This document shows, piece after piece, positions 1 to 8,602 of a stretch of DNA of 64,000 bases (position 1 is the first letter of the stretch; every line of letters starts with the position of its first letter). The DNA is taken from NCBI GenBank assembly GCA_963805705.1, contig CAWDVH010000001.1:2232001-2296000 (forward strand). The letters run 5' to 3'. The DNA is from CAWDVH01 sp963805705 (GTDB taxonomy: Bacteria; Actinomycetota; Actinomycetes; Streptosporangiales; Streptosporangiaceae). The notes beneath the pieces were generated by a model. It made no database searches and had not been told where the DNA came from. It saw only the letters and a program-made list of their open reading frames with translations. The position numbers were made by a program, and so were the translations under genes.

Positions 1-842
1 AGGGCAAGCCCGAGGGACTCGCACTCGACATGAACCAGTCGCGGCCCGTCGAGGGCTTCGAGACCACCGTCACCGGGCAGACGACCGGCCCGGCGGGCGA
101 GGGGTACGAGGCGATCGCCGGCTCGGACATCGTGGTCATCACCGCCGGCCTGCCGCGCAAGCCGGGCATGAGCCGGATGGACCTGATCGGGGTCAACGCG
201 AAGATCGTCCGGAGCGTGACCGAGCAGGTGGTCAAGCACGCGCCCGAGACGGTACTGATCGTGGTCTCCAACCCGCTGGACGAGATGACCGCGCTGGCCG
301 CCAAGGCCTCCGGCTTCCCCGCGCACCGGGTCATGGGCCAGGCCGGCATGCTCGACACGGCGAGATTCAGCTATTTCACCGCCGAGCGCCTGGGCGTCCC
401 CGTCTCGTCGGTCCGGACCCTCACGCTGGGCTCGCACGGGGACACGATGGTGCCCGTTCCCTCCGCCTGCTCGGTCGACGGCCGGCCGCTGGCCGACCTG
501 CTGCCGGCCGCCGACATCGACGCGCTGGTCGAGCGGACCAGGAACGGCGGCGCCGAGATCGTCGGCCTGCTCAAGACCGGGTCCGCCTACTACGCGCCGT
601 CCGCGGCCGCGGCCAGGATGGCGCGGGCGGTGGCGGAGGACTCCGGCTCGGTCCTGCCCGTCTGCGCGTGGGTGGATGGCCAGTACGGCATCTCCGGCGT
701 CTACCTGGGCGTCGAGGCTGAAGTCGGCTCGACAGGGATCAGGAAGATCGTAGAGCGGGACCTGACCCCGGCGGAGCTGGCGGATCTCAAGGCGGCGGCG
801 GAGGCCGTCCGGGCCAAGCAGGCCGACGTCGCGAGCCTGTAA
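1..842 (+). CDS. mdh: Malate dehydrogenase, 5'-truncated by the window edge
   Basis: NAD-dependent malate dehydrogenase, which interconverts malate and oxaloacetate in the TCA cycle (cytosolic). The reading frame is open from base 3, before the first visible Met at 30, so the N-terminal Rossmann glycine motif lies outside the window. The visible part has the family landmarks in order: the mobile-loop arginines (GLPRKPGMSRMD), the VVSNPLDEM strand, GQAGMLDTARF, and the catalytic histidine in GSHGDTMVP. The C-terminus is complete (TAA at 840-842). A lactate dehydrogenase is the alternative within this fold, but the VSNPLDEMT segment and the size fit the LDH-like MDH group of bacteria. A strong hairpin follows the stop. 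Confidence 0.93.
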   Translation, partial: GKPEGLALDMNQSRPVEGFETTVTGQTTGPAGEGYEAIAGSDIVVITAGLPRKPGMSRMDLIGVNAKIVRSVTEQVVKHAPETVLIVVSNPLDEMTALAAKASGFPAHRVMGQAGMLDTARFSYFTAERLGVPVSSVRTLTLGSHGDTMVPVPSACSVDGRPLADLLPAADIDALVERTRNGGAEIVGLLKTGSAYYAPSAAAARMARAVAEDSGSVLPVCAWVDGQYGISGVYLGVEAEVGSTGIRKIVERDLTPAELADLKAAAEAVRAKQADVASL

Positions 843-891
843 GGGTGACGGGCGCCCGGCTTTTCCGTCTCGGCGCCATGGCGGCCGCGCA

Positions 892-934
892 GCGCCGCCT
901 CCCGGCCGGCCAGTACCCGGCCGGGCGGCGGCGC
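892..934. terminator. Bidirectional hairpin terminator between convergent mdh and amidohydrolase
   Basis: Bases 892-909 pair with 917-934: 17 pairs with one mismatch (900/926) around a 7-nt loop. It lies 50 bp after the mdh stop and 9 bp after the stop of the convergent amidohydrolase. It lacks a clear U tract, as is common in high-GC actinobacteria, so termination is inferred from position and stem strength. Confidence 0.6.
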
Positions 935-942
935 GGCCGCGG

Positions 943-2148
943 TCAGCCCGCGGCCAGCCTGCGCAGCGCGAGCTCGGCATAGAGCGCGGTGCCGTCGGCG
1001 AGCGCCCCGTCGTCGAACACCGCCTCCGCGGAATGGTTGAACGGCGCCGTCGCCGGATCCGCGCCCGGCGTGCAGGCCCCGAACATGATGAAGGCACCGG
1101 GGATCTGCTCCAGCACGTAGGAGAAGTCCTCCGAGCCGGTCAGCGGGTCGGGGGCGGCCATGAAACACGGGCTGCCGAGCAGTTCGGTGATCGTCTGCTC
1201 GGCAAACGCCAGCTCGGTCCCGTCGTTGACCGTCACCGGATACCCGTCGATGTACTCGGCGGTCGCCGTGAGCCCGTGCGCGGAAGCGATATCACGGGCC
1301 AGGCGGACGGTCCGGTCCTTGACTGAGGCGCGCGCCGCCGGCGAGAACGACCGCACCGTGGCCAGGAACCTGGCGTCATCGGGAATCACATTGTCCGCGG
1401 TGCCCGCGTGGAAGCTGCCGACGGTGATCACGACCGGGTCGAACACGTCGAACCGCCGGGTGACCATCGTCTGCAGGGCGGTCACGATCTCGCAGGCGGC
1501 CGGGATCGGGTCGGCCGCGCCATGGGGCTGCGAGGCATGGCCGCCCCGGCCGTGCACGGTGACGTCCAGCGTGTCGGAGGCGGCCATCATGGTGCCCGGC
1601 CTGCTGGCGGCGATCCCCAGCGGCAGCTCAGAGGAGGCAACGTGCAGCGCGAACGCGGCCACCGGGCGCTCCCCGGTGGCGTCGAGCACGCCCTCGGAGA
1701 TCATCTGCCTGGCCCCGCCGAAGCCCTCCTCGCCGGGCTGGAACATGAAGATCACGTTGCCGGGCAGCTCGGCCTGGCGGGCGGACAGCAGCCGTGCGGC
1801 TCCCGCCAGCATGGCGGTGTGCAGGTCATGCCCGCAGGCGTGCATGACCCCGTCGACCTGCGAGGCGTAGGGGACGCCGGTGCGCTCGGTCACCGGCAGG
1901 GCGTCCATGTCGCCGCGCAGTAGCACCGTCCGGCCCGGCCGGCCGCCGCGCAGCACGGCGGTCACCGAGCTGAGTGACCGGCCCGCGGTGATCTCCAGCG
2001 GCAGCCCGTCCAGCGCCGCGAGCACCTTGGCCTGAGTCCGGGGCAGGTCCAGCCCGATCTCCGGGTCGCGGTGGATCGCGTGGCGCAGTTCCGCGATCTC
2101 GCCGGAGATCGCGACGGCATCGTCATGTACCCCAGCCACCATGTGCAT
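943..2148 (-). CDS. M20 family metallo-amidohydrolase (hippurate hydrolase/IAA-amino-acid hydrolase type)
   Basis: Two-metal M20D amidohydrolase predicted to cleave N-acyl amino acids or similar amides in the cytosol. Metal-ligand motifs are intact in order: LLRGDMDALP (Asp), MHACGHDLHTAM (Cys-Gly-His-Asp), QPGEEGFGGA (catalytic Glu pair), GRGGHASQPHGAAD in the dimerisation domain, and GSEDFSYVL near the C-terminus. The frame is open to 2226, but ATG at 2148 (or 2142) is preceded by GAGG/GGAG at proper spacing, and the residues before it are low quality and not family-like. About 400 aa matches the family. It is convergent with mdh and divergent from the CNNM gene. Substrate is not predictable. 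Confidence 0.88.
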   Translation of the reverse strand: MHMVAGVHDDAVAISGEIAELRHAIHRDPEIGLDLPRTQAKVLAALDGLPLEITAGRSLSSVTAVLRGGRPGRTVLLRGDMDALPVTERTGVPYASQVDGVMHACGHDLHTAMLAGAARLLSARQAELPGNVIFMFQPGEEGFGGARQMISEGVLDATGERPVAAFALHVASSELPLGIAASRPGTMMAASDTLDVTVHGRGGHASQPHGAADPIPAACEIVTALQTMVTRRFDVFDPVVITVGSFHAGTADNVIPDDARFLATVRSFSPAARASVKDRTVRLARDIASAHGLTATAEYIDGYPVTVNDGTELAFAEQTITELLGSPCFMAAPDPLTGSEDFSYVLEQIPGAFIMFGACTPGADPATAPFNHSAEAVFDDGALADGTALYAELALRRLAAG

Positions 2149-2280
2149 TCTCCATCCTCGCTGTAGTCCCGAGCGCATCTCCTGCGTCCCCAGCATCTGA
2201 CCCCAGCATCTGTCCCAGCATCGCACGCGCAGCCTCGCCGCGCCGGCCGCGCCGGGCTCGCCTGCCGCGGCCGGACTGCT

Positions 2281-2313
2281 TAGACTGTGCGGACACCGCG
2301 CGGACGCGCGGTG
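2281..2313 (+). promoter_or_regulatory. Putative -10 (TAGACT) and 5'-UTR hairpin of the CNNM gene
   Basis: TAGACT at 2281-2286 is a good actinobacterial -10. About 7 nt downstream, at the expected transcript start, lies a perfect inverted repeat: 2294-2302 (CACCGCGCG) with 2305-2313. The hairpin would sit at the extreme 5' end of a roughly 90-nt leader before the GTG at 2387. It may stabilise the RNA or regulate it. Confidence 0.45.
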
Positions 2314-2386
2314 CCTGCCGCGGCCGATGGCGTCACGAAAGGGAGCCGTCGCGCCGGGGGCCGACTGCCGAGGTCAGGATCCGGAC

Positions 2387-3772
2387 GTGAATAGCGTCGT
2401 CCTGGACATTCTCATCGTCCTGGTCATAGTTCTTGTCGGCGGCTTTTTCGCGGCCGCCGAGATGGCCCTGGTCTCGCTGCGCGAGGGCCAGGTACGAGCG
2501 CTGGCCAACCGCGGCAAGCGCGGCCAGCGGGCCGCCAGGCTCGCCCAGGACCCCAACCGGTTCCTGTCCGCGGTGCAGATCGGCGTGACCCTCGCGACCC
2601 TGCTGTCGGGTGCCCTGGGCGCTGCCACCCTGGCCAGCGACCTGAGGACGGTGCTGGACGGGCACCTGTCCCCGGGCGTCTCCTCCGTGGTGTCGGTGGC
2701 GGGCGTGACCCTGGCCATCTCGTTCTTCACGCTGGTCTTCGGCGAGCTCGCGCCTAAGCGGATCGCGCTGCAGCGGGCCGAGCGGGTATCCCTGGCGGCA
2801 GCACCGGTGCTGGACCGCCTCGCGACGCTGGCGCGGCCCCTGGTCTGGCTGATCTCGAAGTCGACGAACCTGGTGGTGCGCCTGCTCGGCGGCGATCCGG
2901 CGGCGGGCCGGGGCGTGATGACCGACGAGGAGCTGCGTGATCTGCTGGCCGGGCACCAGGCCCTCAGCGCCGACGAGCGGCACATCGTGCAGGAGGTATT
3001 CGACGCGGGCAAGCGCCAGATCCGCGAGGTTCTCGTGCCCAGGACCGAGGTCGAGTTCCTGCCCGCCGCGATGCCGCTGACCGACGCCGCCGCGATCGCC
3101 GCCGGCGCGCCGCACTCGCGTTTCCCCGTCTACCAGGACTCCTACGACGACGTCATCGGCTTCGTGCACGTGCGCGACCTGCTCGGGTCCGGGTCCGGGT
3201 CGGGATCCGGCGAGGCAGTACGCAAGGTCGCCGACGTCTACCGGCCGGTGAAGCTGCTGCCGATGACCAAGACGGTGCTCTCCGCCCTGTCGGAGATGCG
3301 CAAGGACCGGTCGCACCTGGCGATCGTGATGGATGAGTACGGCGGCACGGCGGGCATCGTCACGCTGGAGGACCTCGTCGAGGAGCTGATCGGCGATATT
3401 CAGGACGAGTACGACATCGATGAGCCGCAGCCCCGTCAGCTGCACGGCGGCGAGCTTGAGGTCGACGGCCTGCTGAACCTGGACGACTTCGCCGACCAGA
3501 CCGGAATGGAGCTGCCCGAGGGGCCGTACGAGACGGTGGCCGGGTTCCTGCTGGCCGCGCTCGGTCACCTTCCCGGCGACGGGGAGTCCGCGGAGATTGG
3601 CGGGCGCAAGCTCACCGTGACGCAGATGGACGGGCGGCGCATCGCCAGGGTGCGGGTGGGCCAGGTGGCGGCCGCCCCGGCGCCCGCCGGAGCACCAGGG
3701 GCCGCAGCAGCGCCCGCCGCGGCCCCGCCGCCCGCCGCGGCGCGGCAGGAACCGGGCGCGGCGCCGCACTAG
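2387..3772 (+). CDS. CNNM/CorC-type membrane protein with CBS pair (hemolysin-like, UPF0053)
   Basis: Predicted inner-membrane protein of the CNNM/CorC (HlyC-like) family, linked to Mg2+ or other divalent-cation transport. Order: DUF21 membrane region with about four hydrophobic helices in the first ~150 residues, beginning just after the start; a paired CBS region (VLVPRTEVEFLP to VMDEYGGTAGIVTLED); then the CorC/HlyC C-terminal domain (GLLNLDDFADQTG). The tail is Ala/Pro-rich and of low complexity. GTG at 2387 is chosen over ATG 2327 because AGGA lies 7 nt upstream and the protein then starts directly at the first helix, giving 461 aa. A GS-rich insert sits between the CBS repeats. Confidence 0.9.
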   Translation: MNSVVLDILIVLVIVLVGGFFAAAEMALVSLREGQVRALANRGKRGQRAARLAQDPNRFLSAVQIGVTLATLLSGALGAATLASDLRTVLDGHLSPGVSSVVSVAGVTLAISFFTLVFGELAPKRIALQRAERVSLAAAPVLDRLATLARPLVWLISKSTNLVVRLLGGDPAAGRGVMTDEELRDLLAGHQALSADERHIVQEVFDAGKRQIREVLVPRTEVEFLPAAMPLTDAAAIAAGAPHSRFPVYQDSYDDVIGFVHVRDLLGSGSGSGSGEAVRKVADVYRPVKLLPMTKTVLSALSEMRKDRSHLAIVMDEYGGTAGIVTLEDLVEELIGDIQDEYDIDEPQPRQLHGGELEVDGLLNLDDFADQTGMELPEGPYETVAGFLLAALGHLPGDGESAEIGGRKLTVTQMDGRRIARVRVGQVAAAPAPAGAPGAAAAPAAAPPPAAARQEPGAAPH

Positions 3773-3882
3773 ACTGGGCGGCCTGCTGCCGTGGTGACCG
3801 CTGCCGCGCGAGGCCAGCGGCGGCTCCAGCGCCGGGCGGGACCGCGGCCGCGCGGCGGTATCAATCCTCGGAAGGCGGCGCA

Positions 3883-5511
3883 GTGCACCCAACTGGCGAC
3901 CCCGGCCACCCGGTCGGCTCCGGCCACCCCGTCGGCTCCGGCGACGCTGCCGGCTCCGGCACCGTGCTGGTGGTGGACTTCGGGGCGCAGTACGCGCAGC
4001 TGATCGCCCGCCGCGTCCGCGAATGCCAGGTCTACTCCGAGATCGTCCCGAGCACGATGCCGGTGGCCCAGATGCTCGCCGCCCGCCCGCGGGCGATCAT
4101 CCTGTCGGGCGGGCCGGCCTCGGTGTACGCGCCGGGAGCGCCGCCCGTACCGGCCGGCCTCCTGCAGGCCGGCGTGCCTGTGCTCGGGATCTGCTACGGC
4201 TTCCAGCTGATGGTGGCCGGCCTGGGCGGCGTCGTCGAGCGCACCGGCGGCGGCGAGTACGGCGCTGCCTCGCTGGAGGTCACCGCCGCTGACGGCGTCC
4301 TGCTGCGCGGCCTGCCCGCCCGCCAGCAGGTGTGGATGTCACACGGGGATACCTGCGCGATCGCCCCGCCCGGCTTCGCCGTCACCGGCCGGACCCCCGG
4401 CACCCCGGTGGCCGCGGCCGAGGACCCCGCCAGGGGCCTGTACGGCGTCCAGTTCCACCCGGAGGTCCTGCATACCCAGCACGGGATGGAGATACTGCGC
4501 CGGTTCCTGGCGGCGGCCGGCGCCCAGCCGACCTGGACCATGCGCAGCGTGATCGACGAGCAGACCGAGCGGATCCGCGCCCAGGTCGGCGGCGGCCGCG
4601 CGATCTGCGGCCTGTCCGGCGGCGTGGACTCAGTGGTCGCCGCCGCCCTGGTCCAGCGCGCCATCGGGTCCCGGCTGAAGTGCGTGTTCGTGGATCACGG
4701 CCTGCTGCGCAAGGGCGAGGCCGGGCAGGTCGAGAAGGACTTCGTCGCCGCGACCGGGGTCGACCTGATGGTGGTCGACGCGCAGGCGCACTTCGTCTCG
4801 GCGCTGGCCGGAATTTCCGATCCAGAGCAGAAACGCAAGATCATCGGCCGCGAGTTCATCCGGACCTTCGAGCAGGCGGCCCTGACGGTGACCGCCGGAG
4901 CGGGCCGTCAGGGCGGCCCGGTGCGCTTCCTGGTCCAGGGGACTCTGTACCCGGACGTGGTGGAGTCCGGCGGCGGAACGGGAACGGCCAACATCAAGTC
5001 CCACCACAACGTGGGCGGCCTGCCCGACGACATGGAATTCGAGCTGGTGGAGCCGCTGCGGGCCCTCTTCAAGGACGAGGTGCGCCAGGTCGGACTCGAG
5101 CTCGGGCTGCCGCCGGAGATTGTCTGGCGCCAGCCCTTTCCCGGACCTGGCCTCGCCATCCGGATCGTCGGTGAGGTGACGCCCGACCGGCTGCGCATCG
5201 TCGCCGACGCCGACGCCATCGCCCGCGAGGAGCTGTCTAGGGCCGGCCTGGACCGCCAGGTCTGGCAGTGCCCGGTCGTGCTGCTCGCCGACGTGCGCTC
5301 GGTCGGCGTCCAGGGCGATGGCCGCAGCTACGGCTACCCCATCGTCCTGCGCCCGGTGACCAGCGAGGACGCGATGACCGCGGACTGGGCCCGGCTGCCC
5401 GACGAGGTCCTGGCCACGATCTCCACCCGGATCACCAACGAGGTGCCCGAGGTCAACCGCGTCGTCCTCGACGTGACCAGCAAGCCGCCCGCCACCATCG
5501 AGTGGGAGTGA
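3883..5511 (+). CDS. guaA: GMP synthase (glutamine-hydrolysing)
   Basis: Converts XMP, ATP and glutamine to GMP. The class I glutamine amidotransferase domain (about residues 27-215) has nucleophile Cys104 in GICYGFQLM and His192/Glu194 in QFHPEV. The ATP pyrophosphatase domain has the PP-loop GLSGGVDS at 243-250. The C-terminal dimerisation domain has the FPGPGLAIRIVGE segment and ends TSKPPATIEWE. The GTG start follows GGAAGG by 7 nt. About 25 extra N-terminal residues form a Gly/Ser/Pro repeat (GHPVGS-like units) before the conserved core, so 542 aa is slightly long for GuaA. No purine riboswitch was seen upstream. Confidence 0.97.
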   Translation: MHPTGDPGHPVGSGHPVGSGDAAGSGTVLVVDFGAQYAQLIARRVRECQVYSEIVPSTMPVAQMLAARPRAIILSGGPASVYAPGAPPVPAGLLQAGVPVLGICYGFQLMVAGLGGVVERTGGGEYGAASLEVTAADGVLLRGLPARQQVWMSHGDTCAIAPPGFAVTGRTPGTPVAAAEDPARGLYGVQFHPEVLHTQHGMEILRRFLAAAGAQPTWTMRSVIDEQTERIRAQVGGGRAICGLSGGVDSVVAAALVQRAIGSRLKCVFVDHGLLRKGEAGQVEKDFVAATGVDLMVVDAQAHFVSALAGISDPEQKRKIIGREFIRTFEQAALTVTAGAGRQGGPVRFLVQGTLYPDVVESGGGTGTANIKSHHNVGGLPDDMEFELVEPLRALFKDEVRQVGLELGLPPEIVWRQPFPGPGLAIRIVGEVTPDRLRIVADADAIAREELSRAGLDRQVWQCPVVLLADVRSVGVQGDGRSYGYPIVLRPVTSEDAMTADWARLPDEVLATISTRITNEVPEVNRVVLDVTSKPPATIEWE

Positions 5512-5584
5512 CCGCCGGCCGGGGCGGCCGTGCCGTGGTGGGATGATGGACATCATCAGGTCGCAGCCAGTGGAGGGCGGCTCA

Positions 5585-5824
5585 ATGAGCGACCCGGACA
5601 TGCCAGGGTATTTTCCCGAGCCGATTCGGGCTCCTGAGCCTCCAGGCGGCTTCCCGCCGTCGCACGAGCCGGCTAAACCGCAGCAGGAGCGCCAGGGTCA
5701 GCGCAGCTCGCTCGCGGCCCGGCTGCCGCTCGCGTCCCTGACCCGCGCCGGAGTCGTGATCATGGGCCTGGCCGTCGTGGCCGCCGTCATCCTGGTCATC
5801 GTCTTGCTGATACAAGATCACTAG
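5585..5824 (+). CDS. Small single-pass membrane protein, unknown function
   Basis: 79-aa protein: a Pro/Glu-rich, Gln-containing hydrophilic N-terminus of about 45 residues, then one strongly hydrophobic helix (GVVIMGLAVVAAVILVI) ending almost at the C-terminus (QDH). ATG 5585 is preceded by GGAGG at 8 nt; the upstream ATG at 5543 lacks this. It lies 73 bp after guaA in the same orientation, so it may share the transcript. The layout, cytosolic Pro-rich tail then TM, is that of a small tail-anchored protein. I do not recognise the family. Confidence 0.7.
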   Translation: MSDPDMPGYFPEPIRAPEPPGGFPPSHEPAKPQQERQGQRSSLAARLPLASLTRAGVVIMGLAVVAAVILVIVLLIQDH

Positions 5825-5843
5825 CCGGCCAGAGCCCGGCCGG
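5825..5843. terminator. Small hairpin between convergent genes
   Basis: CCGGCC (5825-5830) pairs with GGCCGG (5838-5843) around a 7-nt loop, flanked by AGCC/GGCT that can extend the stem. It sits just after the stop of the small membrane protein and at the 3' end of kynureninase. Termination is inferred from position only. Confidence 0.35.
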
Positions 5844-5848
5844 ATGGC

Positions 5849-7111
5849 TCACGTCACCCGGCTCGGGCCGGCATCCAGGTGCGCGTAGGACCTGCTCCGC
5901 GTGATCTGGCGGAGCCGGTCGAGTGCGTCCCAGACGTCGGTGAAGCGGGTCGTGATCGGTGCCGGGCCGAGCCTGAGCCGCTCGGGTGTCCGGTAGTCCC
6001 CGATTACCGACGCCTGGATCAGGGCCTGGCTGATCCGCCAGGCGTCCGGGTGCCGGAGGGTGACGTGCGCGCCGCGCCGCGCGTCGTCCCGCGGTGAGGC
6101 CAGCGTGAAGCCGAGCGGCACGAGCCATTCATCGGCAAGCCGGATGAGATAACTGGTCAGGGCCACGCCCTTGGCGCGCAGGGGCCGCATCCCGGCCTCG
6201 CCGAGGAGCCTGGCGCCCTCCTGGACGGCGGCCGTCCCGATGATCTGGGGCGTACCGGTCAGGAACTTCCCGATCCCCGGCGCCGGGTCGTAATCGGCGC
6301 CCATGGCGAACTGCTCGTGCTGCCCGAACCAGCCCCAGACCGGCTGCCGCAGCTCCTCCTGCAGGCCGCTGCGCACGTACAGGAACGCGGGCGCGCCGGG
6401 ACCCGCGTTGACGTACTTGTAGGTGCAGCCGATGGCCAGATCGGCACCGGCGGCGTCCAGCTCGACCGGAACGGCGCCGGCCGAGTGGCACAGATCCCAT
6501 AGCACGAGCGCTCCCGCCCGGTGCGCGATCTCGGTAAGCCCCGCCATGTCGGCGAGCGCGCCGCTGCGGTAGGCCACGTGCGAGAGGCTGACCAGCGCGG
6601 TACGGGAATCAACGGCGGCCCGCAGCGCGTCCGCGCTGACGCCCTCGTCGATATCGGTGTGGATCATGCGCAGCTCGCAGCCGCGCTGCGCCGCGATGCC
6701 CTGCAGCACGTACCGGTCGGTCGGGAAATTGTCATCATCGGTCACGATGACGTTCCTGCCGTCCCTGGCGTCCAGGGCGGCCCAGGCTAGTTTGTACAAG
6801 TTGATCGTGGTCGAGTCGCACACCGCCACCTGCCCTGGCGCGGCGCCGACCAGGTAGTCGCCCACCGCGTCGCCCGCCTGGACCGGCAGCTCGATCCACT
6901 GCGCCCAGGACCGGACCAGGCCCGCGCCCCACTCCTGGCGGACTACCTGGGCGATGCGGGCCTGCGTCGCGATCGGCAGCGGCCCGAGCGAGTTTCCGTC
7001 CAGGTAGATCAGCGACTCGTCGTCCCAGGCAAAACGGTCGCGAAAGCCGGCCAGCGAGTCCGCCGCGTCGAGTTGCGCGGCGTAAGAGCGTTCTGGCCGG
7101 AAGGACACCAC
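5849..7111 (-). CDS. kynU: Kynureninase
   Basis: PLP-dependent hydrolase converting kynurenine to anthranilate (or 3-hydroxykynurenine to 3-hydroxyanthranilate) in tryptophan catabolism; cytosolic. Diagnostic features: YLDGNSLGPLP near residue 40, RSWAQWIELP, DDDNFPTDRY, the cofactor Asp206 in WDLCHSAGA, and Schiff-base Lys232 in CTYKYVNAGPG followed by the WGWFGQ segment. The 420-aa length is normal. The start is GTG 7111 or the adjacent GTG 7108; an in-frame TGA lies two codons upstream, so nothing earlier is possible. TAGAGT lies 6 nt before GTG 7111, suggesting leaderless or near-leaderless transcription. No tryptophan dioxygenase or formamidase gene is in the window. Confidence 0.94.
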   Translation of the reverse strand: MVSFRPERSYAAQLDAADSLAGFRDRFAWDDESLIYLDGNSLGPLPIATQARIAQVVRQEWGAGLVRSWAQWIELPVQAGDAVGDYLVGAAPGQVAVCDSTTINLYKLAWAALDARDGRNVIVTDDDNFPTDRYVLQGIAAQRGCELRMIHTDIDEGVSADALRAAVDSRTALVSLSHVAYRSGALADMAGLTEIAHRAGALVLWDLCHSAGAVPVELDAAGADLAIGCTYKYVNAGPGAPAFLYVRSGLQEELRQPVWGWFGQHEQFAMGADYDPAPGIGKFLTGTPQIIGTAAVQEGARLLGEAGMRPLRAKGVALTSYLIRLADEWLVPLGFTLASPRDDARRGAHVTLRHPDAWRISQALIQASVIGDYRTPERLRLGPAPITTRFTDVWDALDRLRQITRSRSYAHLDAGPSRVT

Positions 7112-7250
7112 CCCTCAACTCTAGCCAGCCCGCCTGAAGCCGCCCCCGTTCCATGATCCCGGAGGATCCTGGTGGTCAGGGCCGCCAGCATCCTTCGTGA
7201 TCAAGGAACGCCGCGCGTAGGGGTCGCGGCTGATCCGGCGCTCGCCGAGG

Positions 7251-8357
7251 CTAGCTGCGCTGGCGCTGGCGTCGGCGCCGGATGCCGAGCGCGACCAGGA
7301 CGATCACCACGACGGCACCGAGGACCGGGATCGCCCGCTTGAGAACCGGCACGCCGGCCACGTCGATCAGGTTGATGGCGTCGTTATCCGGCTGCCAGGA
7401 CGGCGGCAGGTCCGATACGGGGCGCGAGGCGCTGGTGGCGGGAGCCGTCGCGGCGGGAGCCGTCGCGGCCGGGGACGCCGCGGCAGAAGGTACTGCGGCG
7501 GAGGGTACTGGGGCCGGGGCGGCAGTCACCGTGGCGGCACCGCCGGCCGGCTGCACGCCGCCGGCACCGGCCGCCGAATCGCTCAGCGACAGTCCGCGCC
7601 CGGCGAGCTTCTGGCGGATCTCCTCGACCGATGCCGGGCCGATGTTCTCGATCGCCAGCAGGTCTTGCGGAGTGCGGGCGACCAGGTCGCCCACGGTATG
7701 CACGCCGTCGCGCCGCAGGCTGTTGTAGGACCGGATCGGCAGGTGCAACTCCTCGATCGGCAGGCTCAGGCCGCTGTCGGGGCCGTCAGCCGAGGCCGCC
7801 GGCGAAACGCCGGCCGCAGCGGCGTCCCGATCCCCGGCCGGCGCTGCCGTCGATGAGCCGGAGACCGGGGAGCCGGCCGCTGACTCGGGGGCGGGCGCTG
7901 ACTCGGGGGCGGGCGCCGCGCTGAGCATCGCGGCCAGGTTGTCAGCGAAGATGCCGATCAGCTTGCCGCTGACCTCGGACATGACGCCCCGGCCGAACTG
8001 GGCCGGCTTGCCCGTCACGTTCAGATTCGTGTGCACGGTCACGCGGGTCTGCTCGCCCTGGTCTTCCAGGACCGAGCGCACCGAGGCCGAGGCCGTGCCC
8101 GAGCCGCGGGTCTCCTTGCCTGAGGCCTCCAGCGTCACCACTCCGGCGTCGGCGTCTCGCTCGGTGATGCGCGCGGTACCCGCGTAGGTCATCGAGATCG
8201 GGCCGACCTTGACCTTGATCCGGCCGCTGATCGCGTCGCCGTCCACGGAGTCGAGAGAGGCGCCCGGCATGCAGGGCGCGACCCGCTCCACGTCCAGCAG
8301 CACGTCCCACGCTCGGTCCCGCGGGACGGGGACGGTGAACGCGTGTTCCAGTTCCAT
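7251..8357 (-). CDS. SRPBCC (CoxG-like) protein fused to an RNA-polymerase alpha-CTD-like domain, C-terminally membrane anchored
   Basis: 368 aa in a rare arrangement. Residues 1-145 are an SRPBCC/CoxG-type ligand-binding domain (MELEHAFTVPVPRDRAWDVL start, CMPGASLD). A Pro/Ala linker follows, then residues 199-258 closely resemble the RNA polymerase alpha C-terminal domain: IRSYNSL, THT-like helix VGDLVART, and NIGPAS then VEEIRQKLAGRGLSL. By alignment from memory to E. coli alpha-CTD, the DNA-contact residues R265, N268, G296 and S299 are kept (R209, N212, G240, S243) and K298 is Ala. A second Ala/Pro linker leads to a TM helix (about 343-359) and the basic tail RRRRQRQRS. ATG 8357 has AGGAG 8 nt upstream. 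Function unknown: the fold could bind DNA, or be a helix-hairpin-helix protein-interaction module. CoxG relatives aid CO dehydrogenase maturation, but no cox genes are nearby. Confidence 0.8.
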   Translation of the reverse strand: MELEHAFTVPVPRDRAWDVLLDVERVAPCMPGASLDSVDGDAISGRIKVKVGPISMTYAGTARITERDADAGVVTLEASGKETRGSGTASASVRSVLEDQGEQTRVTVHTNLNVTGKPAQFGRGVMSEVSGKLIGIFADNLAAMLSAAPAPESAPAPESAAGSPVSGSSTAAPAGDRDAAAAGVSPAASADGPDSGLSLPIEELHLPIRSYNSLRRDGVHTVGDLVARTPQDLLAIENIGPASVEEIRQKLAGRGLSLSDSAAGAGGVQPAGGAATVTAAPAPVPSAAVPSAAASPAATAPAATAPATSASRPVSDLPPSWQPDNDAINLIDVAGVPVLKRAIPVLGAVVVIVLVALGIRRRRQRQRS

Positions 8358-8459
8358 CTCTCAGACTCCTGCCGCCGTTACCTGTGCCCCGGCGCTCAGT
8401 ACCAGGCGAGTGCCGCAGGTAGTCGGCGGCGCCGCCCTGGTGGCCCGGTGGCTAGGCCG

Positions 8460-8465
8460 ATCTTA
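8460..8465 (-). promoter_or_regulatory. Putative -10 (TAAGAT) for the SRPBCC/alpha-CTD gene
   Basis: Minus-strand TAAGAT at 8465-8460 fits the actinobacterial -10 and would give a leader of about 95 nt before ATG 8357. No convincing -35 was found. Confidence 0.4.
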
Positions 8466-8602
8466 GTCTCGGTGAGCAGGCCATTTCGAGCGCACCGCCA
8501 GAGTAGGTGAAGACAGGGAAAACGGCCGGTGTCCCCCGCTGGCATCTGCGCGACGGCCGGCGTCGTCAGCCGGGCCGGGCCAGCGCGGTTCGCCCGCGTC
8601 AC

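Noticed and set aside
3773..3882. A purine riboswitch before guaA
   Set aside because: No conserved purine-aptamer core; an ordinary RBS explains the start.
2333..3892. 519-codon minus-strand frame opposite the CNNM gene
   Set aside because: A G/C-bias shadow: rich in Arg/Gly/His, no family motifs, no RBS, while the plus strand is a clear CNNM gene. Same for the long minus-strand frames opposite pcrA, sucCD, ligA and the sulfatase.
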